A DNA stretch of 48,309 bases from Candidatus Dichloromethanomonas elyunquensis. Its GTDB lineage: Bacteria > Bacillota > Desulfitobacteriia > Desulfitobacteriales > Syntrophobotulaceae. A program made the translations under genes and the position numbers. The stretch is from positions 1 to 48,309 of the forward strand of contig LNDB01000017.1 in assembly GCA_001515265.1 (NCBI GenBank), read 5' to 3'. The notes under the pieces were generated by a model that worked only from the letters and a program-made list of their open reading frames with translations, was not told the origin of the DNA and did not search any database. Positions 24,751 through 32,653 of the stretch are shown here, in pieces (within the stretch, counting starts at the first letter, position 1; each line of letters starts with the position of its first letter).

Positions 24751-25684
24751 TTATGACAAAAACTATATCGCTCAGAGAGCGACTGACTTTGGTTTTATCC
24801 GGGATACCCTGGAAAAGGTATATCGCCTGGCGGATATCTTAGAACATATAAACAGTGATCCGATATTGAAGGGCAAATTAGCTTTGAAAGGCGGAACCGC
24901 GATAAATTTGACCATATTTAATCTTCCTAGATTATCTGTAGATATTGATTTTGATTATGTAAGCAATGACAGTAGAGAAGAAATGCTGCAAAACAGAATG
25001 ATAATAAATAATGCTCTTGCCAAATTTATGGAGATTAGCGGTTACAAGCTTAGTCCCAAAACGAAAACACCGCATAGTCTCGATTCTTGGATTTATGAGT
25101 ATATTAATTGCGGCGGCAACAAAGATACCATTAAGATAGAAATCAACTATTCTCTAAGGTCGCATGTTTTTCCGGCTCAAGAAATGAAAATCATCACAGA
25201 ACACTTTGAAAGCGAATATACTTTGAATTGCCTTCATGCTCTTGAGATTTTCGGCAGCAAGATTAACGCCCTAATAAACAGAGCTGCGGCACGGGATTTA
25301 TATGATGTTTTCAATATGATTAAGTTTAAGATTTTTGATGAAAGTGAGGAACAGCTTCTTAGAAAATGTGTCGTGTTCTATGCTGCAATATCAGCCAGGG
25401 AAATAAACAAAAGCTTTGATACAGGGGCGATCGAACGCATCACAAAATACAAAATCAGGACTGATCTGGTTCCGGTGTTGACTAAACAAGATCCATTTGA
25501 CTTGGATTCAGCAAAAAAAGCCGCAAAGGATTATATATCAGAATTAATGGTATTAACACCTCAAGAACATGAATTCTTAGAGCGGTTTGAAGCAAAAGAG
25601 TACAAGCCGGAGCTGCTGTTCGAAGATGCTGACATTATTGGCCGTATTAAATCACATCCAATGGCACTTTGGAAGATCAGGTAG
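24743..25684 (+). CDS. abiEii: AbiEii-family nucleotidyltransferase toxin
   Basis: 313 aa. Members of this family (DUF1814/AbiEii) are nucleotidyltransferase-like toxins; some modify tRNA, blocking growth and phage spread. The NTase motif is clear: LKGGTAINL followed by LSVDIDFDY (about 55-77), which supplies the G-G/S and D-x-D metal-binding residues, then later KIEINYS. The start is TTG with GGGAGG eight bases before it, within the end of abiEi. Toxin after antitoxin in one operon is the normal order. It probably stabilises the ICE and protects against phage. Confidence 0.86.
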   Translation: MYNYDKNYIAQRATDFGFIRDTLEKVYRLADILEHINSDPILKGKLALKGGTAINLTIFNLPRLSVDIDFDYVSNDSREEMLQNRMIINNALAKFMEISGYKLSPKTKTPHSLDSWIYEYINCGGNKDTIKIEINYSLRSHVFPAQEMKIITEHFESEYTLNCLHALEIFGSKINALINRAAARDLYDVFNMIKFKIFDESEEQLLRKCVVFYAAISAREINKSFDTGAIERITKYKIRTDLVPVLTKQDPFDLDSAKKAAKDYISELMVLTPQEHEFLERFEAKEYKPELLFEDADIIGRIKSHPMALWKIR

Positions 25685-25810
25685 TTTTCCCCAGTCATAT
25701 TTTTATCAATTTACATTATCAAATGAGATTACAGCGTAGAATTGACTGATTCTAAAATATGTAATATATGTTTAATAGATTGTAAATTGATAAATTCTTT
25801 CGGGGGAAAA

Positions 25811-26074
25811 ATGATGTCGATTCTTAGCCTTATTAGAAATCATGACGAAGACATTAATAAAATGATTCAAAACGAGGCTGAATACCATAAATATATGGAT
25901 GAGGCTGGCAAAGCTTGGGATGAGCTGATAAAAACGGGCATCAGCCAGGAGCAGAAAGATTTAATCGAGAATATTGAACGGGCTTCCGGCTGCATAGGGT
26001 CTATTCATTCTGAAATTTCCTATGAGAAGGGTTTCAGTGATGCCATAAAATTGATTATCGAATCGCTTATTTAA
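25811..26074 (+). CDS. Small hypothetical protein downstream of abiE
   Basis: 87 aa, not recognised. It is acidic and helical with no membrane segment (NEAEYHKYMDEAGKAWDELI, then SCEK-like SYEKGFSDAIKLIIESLI at the end). The C-terminal pattern resembles small phage or ICE proteins of the type that end YxxGFxDAxxLI. The ATG at 25811 follows GGGGG closely; the frame is open upstream but without a ribosome site. Even base composition with abiE suggests it belongs to the same cargo. Confidence 0.5.
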   Translation: MMSILSLIRNHDEDINKMIQNEAEYHKYMDEAGKAWDELIKTGISQEQKDLIENIERASGCIGSIHSEISYEKGFSDAIKLIIESLI

Positions 26075-26549
26075 ACAAAAAACCAACACGTAGTATCTGC
26101 GTACAGGTTTCAAAGGAGCTGCTTTTTTGATAATAACAGTATATCCAATAATGAGAATTTCGTGTCAGTCACTCCTTTAACCGCGACCGAAAAGCGCCTA
26201 TGTCCCTATCTGTCAGCGTATATTTGGAGTTTTTAAAGTTAAAAGTCAAATCGAACGATTTAAGCCTCCCGTTTCTATTTTCAATGTTTTGAATATTTAG
26301 CCATTAACTCATTTAAAAACAACATAAATCGTCCTTAGAAAACTGTCCTGATTTAAAGAGCATTTGACACCCTTTACTAATATATTACGACATCCAAGTT
26401 GTCTGTGAATAAATTCATTGATCTTTACGTGGAGAGTTTAGCATTACTTGATTAAGTGAAATGCAAATTTTTAGTATTTGCGATTACCGCAATACCTAAT
26501 TGTGCTTTCTTTTTCGGATGGTGTTTTTTGCAGGAACTTGCAACCCAAT
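26075..26549. other. AT-rich stretch before the oriT-like region, no gene seen
   Basis: About 475 bases without a convincing frame on either strand or a clear promoter. A frame at 26478-26720 has no ribosome site and runs through the inverted repeats of the oriT-like region. Confidence 0.4.
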
Positions 26550-26791
26550 GAGACAACACAAGATCGGTGTCTCGTGTTTCAGCAAGCACTGAATTTGGTC
26601 TCCCAAATTCGCTTGTTAGGGGGATGCCCCCTAAAACCCCTTAAAAATACCGCGCTCACGGGTATTCCTTTTCCGTCTGGCGAGCGCTTTCAAGTGCCAA
26701 TGCACTTGAACCATGAATAAAGGCACATCAAAGCGCTCGCGGGGACCTGGCCGCCGTACGCTGAGTGGGTGACACTCCCCGTACCGCGGCC
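26550..26791. other. oriT: Candidate origin of transfer (oriT), cluster of inverted repeats
   Basis: Five inverted repeats in 240 bases. (a) GAGACA/TGTCTC, 26550-26573. (b) GAATTTGG-TCTC-CCAAATTC, 26591-26610. (c) TTAGGGGG-ATG-CCCCCTAA, 26616-26634. (d) GCGAGCGCTTT/AAAGCGCTCGC, 26680-26740, enclosing TTCAAGTGC-CAAT-GCACTTGAA. (e) GGCCGCCGTAC/GTACCGCGGCC, 26749-26791, with one mismatch. No gene overlaps them. The position, just before the small mob genes, MobC and relaxase, is where MOB-P-type elements carry oriT. The nick site is not identified; the last repeat ends in a T-run and may also act as a terminator. Confidence 0.6.
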
Positions 26792-26853
26792 TTTTGATTA
26801 CTATTGTTTGCAACAGCCACACATTATGCAATTGAAAGGAGAAGATAATTATT

Positions 26854-26964
26854 ATGTTTCTATTAGGTGCATTGACAGGCGGCGTTATTGCCGTCGTTTT
26901 TATGTGTCTTTTTCAAATCAACGCTCCAGACAGAAGGGGTGATGATCCTAATGAACAATTATGA
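26854..26964 (+). CDS. Short single-pass membrane protein (DUF3789-like)
   Basis: 36 aa: a hydrophobic helix (residues 2-22, with LGALTGGVIAVVFMC) and a short charged tail ending DDPNEQL. It matches the tiny DUF3789 proteins I recall upstream of mobC in Tn1549-like elements. AAAGGAGAAG precedes the ATG, though 10-13 bases away. Its stop overlaps by 14 bases the start of the gene split by the insertion sequence. Function unknown. Confidence 0.6.
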   Translation: MFLLGALTGGVIAVVFMCLFQINAPDRRGDDPNEQL

Positions 26965-26980
26965 CTCTGTAGAGCGTTGG
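26951..26980 (+). pseudogene. 5' fragment (10 codons) of the gene split by the IS21 element
   Basis: The ATG at 26951 (GGGGTGAT upstream) opens MNNYDSVERW and then enters the insertion sequence, where the frame stops after a few more codons. Joining codon 10 to position 29542 restores one frame (next residues RDEYYLKLRDC). The gene is therefore broken by a recent insertion. Confidence 0.75.
26973..26980. repeat. Left target-site duplication of the IS21 element (AGCGTTGG)
   Basis: AGCGTTGG occurs here and again at 29534-29541, directly flanking the insertion. Eight bases is within the range known for IS21-family elements. Confidence 0.8.
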
Positions 26981-27105
26981 TGCGAATGTCAATAAAATAG
27001 TGAGCCACTCGCTCGAAAAAAACTGAGCCACTAACGCTAAGAAAAATGTGAGCCACATTACGAAAAACGCTCGTAAAATATTGAGCCACTTACTTTTGTA
27101 GATAT

Positions 27106-27158
27106 GCGCCTGTAAAACCGGAAGGAGGGCGTAGCCCGAGTGGAGATTTTACAGGCGC
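27106..27158. repeat. Long inverted repeat inside the IS21 end
   Basis: GCGCCTGTAAAA (27106-27117) pairs perfectly with TTTTACAGGCGC (27147-27158); the 29-base loop holds a small GGGC/GCCC hairpin. TTTTTTT follows shortly on the plus strand, so it would stop transcription entering the element from the left. Confidence 0.6.
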
Positions 27159-27183
27159 CGCGCTTTTTTTCGCCTCACTAATT

Positions 27184-27942
27184 TTAATTCTTTTTGGCAA
27201 GTGTCTGTTCCAGCCGATACGACTCCTTCACATTCATATTTAAAATGTGCGAACGGAAGGTTATCCTGTCAATTAATGCGGCTACCATAATTTCGTTTTC
27301 AAATAGGTTCGTCCAGCTTGAGAATTCAAGATTGGTTGTTATGATGATGCTGGCTCTCTCTGATCTCTCTGAGATGATTTGAAACAGCATCTCGGATTGA
27401 TGTCGATTAAAGGTGAGATAGCTAAGTTCGTCAATGATCAGAAGATTAACCTTGGCTAGACTTTTCTCCAGCCTGGATAAACGATGAAATTGTACTGCCT
27501 CCGCTAGTTCATTGGCTAGATTGATTGCTGTATAGAACCTAACGTTAAATCCAGCATAGCAGGCTTTCATGCCAAGACCTATAGACAGATGAGTCTTACC
27601 GGCTCCGGGATTACCGATCATGACAATGTTTTGCTTCCTCTTTATGTAATCACAGGCTGCCAGTTCTCCAATAAAGGATTCCGATACATGCTCGAGTCTG
27701 TCGTATTTAAATTCATCCAATGTCTTCATTACAGGAAACCCAGACTTTTTTATTCTGCGTCTTTGTCCGCCCTCCTGTCTTTGTGATACCTCAAGCTTCA
27801 TCATCTCACAAAGGAACTTGTCGTATCCATCCTCAGGAGAGAGCTGCCTGGCAATATTTTCATATCCTGTGAAAGTCGGTGTTCTTAAGATTTTGGCGTA
27901 GAGCTTTATGGTTTCTTTTACCGGGTTAATATCTTTATTCAT
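27184..27942 (-). CDS. istB: IS21 helper ATPase IstB
   Basis: 252 aa AAA+ ATPase of the DnaC/IstB type that activates the IstA transposase and helps choose targets. Walker A GNPGAGKTHL lies at about 107-116, Walker B LLIDEL (LLIIDELSYLTF), and the sensor-1-like SIIITTNLEFSSW follows. Length is typical. The ATG overlaps the istA stop by four bases, with GGAGG eight bases upstream. Intact, so the element may still move. Confidence 0.94.
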   Translation of the reverse strand: MNKDINPVKETIKLYAKILRTPTFTGYENIARQLSPEDGYDKFLCEMMKLEVSQRQEGGQRRRIKKSGFPVMKTLDEFKYDRLEHVSESFIGELAACDYIKRKQNIVMIGNPGAGKTHLSIGLGMKACYAGFNVRFYTAINLANELAEAVQFHRLSRLEKSLAKVNLLIIDELSYLTFNRHQSEMLFQIISERSERASIIITTNLEFSSWTNLFENEIMVAALIDRITFRSHILNMNVKESYRLEQTLAKKN

Positions 27943-29411
27943 ACCGCAGTACCTCCTGTTAATAAGGCGTCATATTTATTAAACTGCGGTTTGGATACCT
28001 TTATGTAATCTATATTCTGCGGTATTTTTACTAGGGTATTTACTGGAATCAGGTGAGCATGTATTTGTTCTACTGTTATCTCTGCACCTTTCAGATTATC
28101 TATCGCTTTTAGAAGATTGTCTTCGCCATAGTCGGTATACAGCCTGAGTAGCTTTACCATCTCTCGTGGCCCGGACAATTTCCGGCCAAACTCAAGTAGC
28201 TGGGCGGATACACTATCCTTTACTGGTTTGGCATTAAATACACTGCGGGGTCGTTTTTCTATGAGATCCAGATAGTGTTCAAGACGGTATTTTGTTTGAC
28301 CTCTGTCATAACAACGCGTATATCTTGCAAGTTCTGTGTTCTGAACCATGATGACGATTTCATTACCATAACCTTTGACGCTAACTTCTTTTCCGGCATA
28401 TTTCACCGGCACAGAGTATTGGTTGTGACTATATCTTACCGTAGAGAAATCGCTGACTCTGGCGATGATGCTTCTGCTTGGATCAAACCGGTATCGGGGT
28501 AAAGCCGTCAATCTTGTCTTTGTGGTCAGTGCCATTTCACCAACTCGCTGGTTCTTATCTTTTATCTGATGATTGCGGTATTTAAGGCATCTCCGAAGTA
28601 TTTCCTCATTTAGTTCATCTATTGTCTCTACCCTTGGAATTGGCACTAATATATTCCGTCTGGTCCAGCCTACCAGGCCCTCTACCAAACCTTTTTCATG
28701 ACCTGCAGCAATATTGCAAAATTCGCATTTGAAAGCATAATGGGCGGCCAAGGCTTTGTATCTATCCTGAACTTTAGCGTGAGCTCCAAAGCCGTCTTTG
28801 ACTGCTACTTTAGCATTGTCGAAGATGATTCTCTTGGCAACACCTCCGTAAAAGTCGAATCCGGAAATCTGGCCTTCAAGAAAGCTTTCTTCATTCTGAC
28901 GGTAAAATGCCTTGCAATAACTATCTGAACTGTAACATTCTCTCATGCATAGCAGGTTTACTTTCGTCTTTTTACCAGCAAGATAAACATGTGCTTCTCC
29001 CCAGTCTATCTGGATAGCTTCCCCAGGTTCATAAGATAAGGGAATAAACACTTTGGCCTGTTTATCTTGGAGTTCTCTTACTATCCTCCGTATGGTGGAC
29101 TCGCCACCACAGAATTTTCTTTCCTCCACGAGTCTGTCATAAATTCGTTTGGCTGTATGTTTTTGTTTGTGGATGTTTTCTGATCGATCATGGGCAAAGC
29201 ATTCTTTGATAAATTGTATAACCTCATCGGTTACGACGTAGGGCACTCGACCGCTTATTCCTTGGCGTTGCCAAGGGACTTGGGAGCCTTCATAGTATTT
29301 ATTTACTGTGTTTCGCGAGACTCCAAGTATTTTAGAGATCTCTCTTTGTGACTTGCCTTCTTGCTCATGCAGATAACGAATCTTTTCGTAAAGTTCCACT
29401 TCTATTGACAC
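27939..29411 (-). CDS. istA: IS21 transposase IstA
   Basis: 490 aa. An N-terminal helix-turn-helix (KSQREISKILGVSRNTVNKYYEG, about 19-41) is followed by the DDE catalytic core: Asp in AIQIDWGEAHVY, Asp in RIIFDNAKVAV and Glu in HEKGLVEGLVGW. The C-terminal part is the beta-barrel and DNA-binding region usual in the family. The start is GTG. First gene of the leftward istA-istB pair; its promoter should lie among the right-end repeats, so IstA probably regulates itself by binding there. Confidence 0.94.
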   Translation of the reverse strand: MSIEVELYEKIRYLHEQEGKSQREISKILGVSRNTVNKYYEGSQVPWQRQGISGRVPYVVTDEVIQFIKECFAHDRSENIHKQKHTAKRIYDRLVEERKFCGGESTIRRIVRELQDKQAKVFIPLSYEPGEAIQIDWGEAHVYLAGKKTKVNLLCMRECYSSDSYCKAFYRQNEESFLEGQISGFDFYGGVAKRIIFDNAKVAVKDGFGAHAKVQDRYKALAAHYAFKCEFCNIAAGHEKGLVEGLVGWTRRNILVPIPRVETIDELNEEILRRCLKYRNHQIKDKNQRVGEMALTTKTRLTALPRYRFDPSRSIIARVSDFSTVRYSHNQYSVPVKYAGKEVSVKGYGNEIVIMVQNTELARYTRCYDRGQTKYRLEHYLDLIEKRPRSVFNAKPVKDSVSAQLLEFGRKLSGPREMVKLLRLYTDYGEDNLLKAIDNLKGAEITVEQIHAHLIPVNTLVKIPQNIDYIKVSKPQFNKYDALLTGGTAV

Positions 29412-29533
29412 CCTTTCGCCCCCTGTACACCAATGTTTCTTTTTCTGCAGTATACAGGTTTTTTTATTAGAAGTGGCTCACTTTTTTCTGAGCGTTTCCT
29501 TTATTTTTGGCTCACTTTTATTTTAGCGTTTAT

Positions 29534-29541
29534 AGCGTTGG
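29534..29541. repeat. Right target-site duplication of the IS21 element (AGCGTTGG)
   Basis: Exact copy of 26973-26980, placed where the interrupted reading frame resumes. Confidence 0.8.
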
Positions 29542-29922
29542 CGAGATGAATATTACTTAAAACTACGGGATTGCAAAAAAGCAATGATGGCTGACGATGC
29601 CTTATCTCACGCTTACGACAGCAACAAACTTAAGGAATTTATGGAACAGCTTATCAGGATGCATGGTTTGGAGCGTGTGTCCCTTTTGCTGTCCAACACC
29701 ATCCGGGAGGCTCTGTGGGACGGACGCTACTCCAGAGAAGTTAAAGCCTGGGCGAACCACTATCCGGAAATCCAGCCAGCACCTGCCGAACAAAAAGAGC
29801 CTATGCGCGTTTTCGCTTTAAACCTATATGAAAATCCGGTTATTTTAAACCAAGTTGCCCGGATTGCCATGCAAAAAGAAAAAGAACTTTCCCATCCCAA
29901 GCAAAAGGAGCCGGAACTATGA
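29542..29922 (+). pseudogene. 3' part of the gene split by the IS21 element
   Basis: Continues the frame begun at 26951; the reconstructed protein is about 136 aa (MNNYDSVERW joined to RDEYYLKLRDCKKAMMADD...). It is helical, and includes LSNTIREALWDGRYSREVKAW and ALNLYENPVILNQVARI. This is a conserved-looking ICE protein of unknown function just before mobC. The truncated frame could still start at the ATG at 29584, but that codon has no good ribosome site. The stop overlaps mobC by four bases (ATGA), so the insertion may also reduce translation of mobC. Confidence 0.7.
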
Positions 29923-30248
29923 GAAGACGCAATATCCGTGTCCAGGTTTGGCTGAACCAGGAAGAAAAGGAAAAACTGCAAGCCAGTGCCAAAAAATCCG
30001 GGCTTTCCGGAGAAACCTACCTGCGCACCCTCATCAACGGTTTTCTGCCCAAAGAGCTTCCGCCGGCTGATTATCATGCCTTGATGAGGGAGCTTCGCGC
30101 CATCGGCAATAACCTAAACCAGATTGCGGTCAAGGGCAACGCCACAGGACATATCGACAGGTCTATTTTCCAGGATGAAGCCAACCGGCTCCGCAAGGCC
30201 GTGCTGGATATACGCGCAGCGGTCACGTCGCCGCAAAAGCTGGAGTGA
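29919..30248 (+). CDS. mobC: MobC-like relaxosome protein
   Basis: 109 aa. The N-terminus is a ribbon-helix-helix-like DNA-binding domain (RRRNIRVQVWLNQEEKEKLQ). The C-terminal MobC signature follows (LMRELRAIGNNLNQIAVKGN). MobC helps the relaxase open DNA around oriT. Short, soluble, basic at both ends, normal length. It overlaps the end of the split gene and is three bases before the relaxase, a standard mobC-mobA arrangement. Confidence 0.88.
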   Translation: MRRRNIRVQVWLNQEEKEKLQASAKKSGLSGETYLRTLINGFLPKELPPADYHALMRELRAIGNNLNQIAVKGNATGHIDRSIFQDEANRLRKAVLDIRAAVTSPQKLE

Positions 30249-30251
30249 ATC

Positions 30252-31649
30252 ATGGCTACCACAGCGATATGGGATGTCAAAGACCGGTTAGACCGAGTAA
30301 TAAACTATGCTTCTAACCCCGGCAAGACTGAAAATCAGGACTTTTCAAGCCGGAATTTGAAAGGTTTGCAGAATGTACTGGAATATGCGGCGCGGGAGGA
30401 CAAAACCGAAATGCAGTATTATGTTACCGGTATCAATTGCGATCCATCCACCGCCTATAAGCAAATGTCCCAGACCAAGCTGCAGTTTCAGAAACAAGAC
30501 GGTATTCTTGCCTTCCATGGCTACCAATCCTTTGCGCCGGGGGAAGCAACTCCCGAAACAGCCCATACTATCGGCGTAAAGCTGGCGCAGGAACTCTGGG
30601 GCGGGCGTTTTGAGGTTGTTGTTTCCACCCATTTGGACAAAAACCATCTGCATAATCATTTTGTTCTGAACTCCGTTTCTTTTGCCGACGGCAAACGCTA
30701 TTACGACAACAAAGCCACTTATGCTCAACTGCGTCAGGCCTCCGACCGGTTGTGCAAAGAATACTCACTGTCCGTCATTGAAAATGCACAGGATGGCAGA
30801 TCGGAACATTATGCCGAATGGAAAGCCGGGCAGGAAGGCAAGCCCACCTGGCGGGGACTGATTCGTAAAGATGTGGACAAGGCAATTTCCGCATCCATGA
30901 CTTTTACGCAATTTATTGCCACACTCCGAAAACAGGGTTATGAAGTTAAAACAGGCGTCAAATATATTGCTGTTCGCCCGCAGGGCAAGGAACGTTTTGT
31001 CCGGCTGAAGACTCTTGGGGAGGATTATAGTGAGGATGCTATTAAAGAGCGGATACTTAAAAACCGTATTCCAAAGAAACAAGAAGTTCTGGTTGAGCCC
31101 AAACAAAAACGCATGATCGCCGGAAGAAGTCCCAATCTGAAAAAGACCAGAAAACTTAAGGGTTTGCAAGCCCTGTACTTCCACTACTTATACAAAATGG
31201 GCATTTTGCCCAAGCACACCGCCTCCAATAAACGGACGCATTTTTTATTGCATGAAGATATCCGGCATTTGCAGGAACTGACTGCTCAAACCAAGCTGCT
31301 TTGCAAGCACCGGATTGAAAATAGTGAGCAGCTTTTAAGCCATCAGTCCATTCTGGAGCAGGAAATGGCAGGCTTGGCAGCCGAGCGCAAATCTCTTTAC
31401 CATCTCCTGCGCCGCTGTCAAGACGGTGCGCAGATTGCAGAATACAAACAGCAGATTGCCGGATTTTCCAAGAAGCTGTCCCTTCTCCGGAAGGAGGTGA
31501 AGCTTTGCACGGGCATTCTGTCCCGTTCTGAAGCGATGAAGGAGATACTATCCCAAATAAGAATTGAGGAAAATGAGCAAAGAAGGGAGGAGAAAGATCA
31601 TGAACAGCGGAGCCGAAGCGGCCGACCAAATGGTCAATATGAGCCTTAA
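30252..31649 (+). CDS. MOB-P relaxase (MobA/VirD2 family)
   Basis: 465 aa. It nicks oriT and leads the single strand into the recipient. The relaxase domain is at about 1-250. The His motif STHLDKNHLHNHFVLNS (HxDxxHxHxH type, about 126-142) binds the metal, and the likely catalytic Tyr lies near the N-terminus (Tyr19 in INYASN, inferred). The C-terminal half is basic with a coiled coil (LLSHQSILEQEMAGLAAERK). GGAG precedes the ATG by six bases. Its 3' end overlaps the next gene by 50 bases. Confidence 0.92.
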   Translation: MATTAIWDVKDRLDRVINYASNPGKTENQDFSSRNLKGLQNVLEYAAREDKTEMQYYVTGINCDPSTAYKQMSQTKLQFQKQDGILAFHGYQSFAPGEATPETAHTIGVKLAQELWGGRFEVVVSTHLDKNHLHNHFVLNSVSFADGKRYYDNKATYAQLRQASDRLCKEYSLSVIENAQDGRSEHYAEWKAGQEGKPTWRGLIRKDVDKAISASMTFTQFIATLRKQGYEVKTGVKYIAVRPQGKERFVRLKTLGEDYSEDAIKERILKNRIPKKQEVLVEPKQKRMIAGRSPNLKKTRKLKGLQALYFHYLYKMGILPKHTASNKRTHFLLHEDIRHLQELTAQTKLLCKHRIENSEQLLSHQSILEQEMAGLAAERKSLYHLLRRCQDGAQIAEYKQQIAGFSKKLSLLRKEVKLCTGILSRSEAMKEILSQIRIEENEQRREEKDHEQRSRSGRPNGQYEP

Positions 31650-32400
31650 AGGGATTGAGGTAATGGCAAGAATCTCGGGCGAGGGGGCGAAAAATCTTGC
31701 CACTTACCTTTATGCCGTCCTGAAAGACCAGAAAAAAACCAAAGGCAAAACCCGCCTGGAAGGTCTTTTGCGGAGTGGCAAAGAGCTAAAAGTCTTTGCG
31801 GTCAAAAATGAGGATTTAAGAAGGTTCTGTCTGGAAGCCAAGCGCTACGGAGTTTTGTACTGCGCCCTGCGGGAAAAAAAGAACCTGGACGGGATGTGCG
31901 ATATCATGGTGCGGGCGGAGGATGCTTCCAAAATCAACCGCATTGTGGAACGCTTCAAGCTGGCGACCGTGGATACAGCAAGTATTAAGAGCGAAATAGA
32001 GAAAGCCAAAGCCGCCCGGGATTCGCAGAAAGAGCCAGCCGCCAAAGTCACACCTGCCGAGAAAAGCCCTGAAGATTTTCAAAATGAGCGGATGGTAAAA
32101 CCTGCTCAAATGGAAAAAACCGTTGAACCGGTTGACAACCCAAACCCCACAACGGCGACGACGGAGAAATCCCGTCCGTCCGAGCCTATCTACGGGCGCA
32201 GCGGGAAAGCCGCCGAGGGTGCTGAGACGTCAAAGAAATCTATCCGTGAAGAACTGCGGGAAATCAAGGACGCTCAGAAGGAACAGGCGGAAAAACTAAG
32301 ACGCTGGCCGGTTAGAAAACAACCGCAAGCCGGAATGCAGAATACCGGTTCTCAAAGGAGGCAATCTAGATTTCCGAAATCAAAACCGATAGAGAAATAA
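31600..32400 (+). CDS. PcfB/DUF3801-family conjugation protein
   Basis: 266 aa. The N-terminal domain at about 1-130 matches PcfB/DUF3801 (MSLKGIEVMARISGEGAKNL, KGKTRLEGLLRSGKELKVF, then LRRFCLEAKRYGVLYCALRE). The remainder is a charged, Pro-rich, probably disordered tail ending in basic residues. In Gram-positive systems PcfB links the relaxosome to the VirD4-like coupling protein PcfC. The ATG at 31600 is chosen for GGGAGG nine bases before it. It is between the relaxase and virD4, fitting an adaptor role. Confidence 0.82.
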   Translation: MNSGAEAADQMVNMSLKGIEVMARISGEGAKNLATYLYAVLKDQKKTKGKTRLEGLLRSGKELKVFAVKNEDLRRFCLEAKRYGVLYCALREKKNLDGMCDIMVRAEDASKINRIVERFKLATVDTASIKSEIEKAKAARDSQKEPAAKVTPAEKSPEDFQNERMVKPAQMEKTVEPVDNPNPTTATTEKSRPSEPIYGRSGKAAEGAETSKKSIREELREIKDAQKEQAEKLRRWPVRKQPQAGMQNTGSQRRQSRFPKSKPIEK

Positions 32401-32461
32401 GACTTGATAAAATCTATAACGTACCGTTGGCTAGAACCAAAAAAGTAAGGAGGATAGTGTC

Positions 32462-32653
32462 ATGAAAGATGAGGAACGGGTACTTACTCTTGACGTTTAT
32501 GAGCAAGGCGTGATGGTCAATGCCCTTAACGAACTCAGGAACGACCTGATTAAAGAAGAACGCTCGACCGACGCGGTGGATGAACTGCTGCTCAAAACCA
32601 TTGACGCCCCGGCTAAAAAGCTGAAACAAAGGAAACAAGATGAAGCGCGTTGA
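32462..32653 (+). CDS. Small conserved ICE protein before virD4
   Basis: 63 aa, not assigned. It is acidic in the first two thirds (EERVLTLDVYEQGVMVNALNE), with a basic tail (KKLKQRKQDEAR). It starts at an ATG with AAGGAGG nearby and overlaps virD4 by 14 bases. Small proteins of this kind usually precede virD4 in CTn-type elements. Confidence 0.65.
   Translation: MKDEERVLTLDVYEQGVMVNALNELRNDLIKEERSTDAVDELLLKTIDAPAKKLKQRKQDEAR

Larger units (their letters stand above)
26981..29533 (-). mobile_element. IS21-family insertion sequence, about 2.55 kb
   Basis: It carries istA and istB (both leftward, overlapping by ATGA), is flanked by an 8-base duplication, and has related ends: each end carries AAAATA-rich sequence followed by GTGAGCCA (about 19-27 bases in), and further (T)GAGCCAC copies follow inside (four in all at the left end, two at the right). 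Such repeated subterminal sites bind IstA in this family. Both genes are intact, and the exact target duplication suggests a recent insertion. It separates the oriT-like region and DUF3789-like gene from mobC and the relaxase. Confidence 0.9.

Noticed and set aside
26478..26720. An 80-codon frame through the oriT-like region
   Set aside because: No ribosome site, and it runs through several perfect inverted repeats, which explain the sequence better.
26973..29541. A larger composite transposon around oriT
   Set aside because: A single IS21 copy with an 8-base duplication accounts for the boundaries; no second copy is present.
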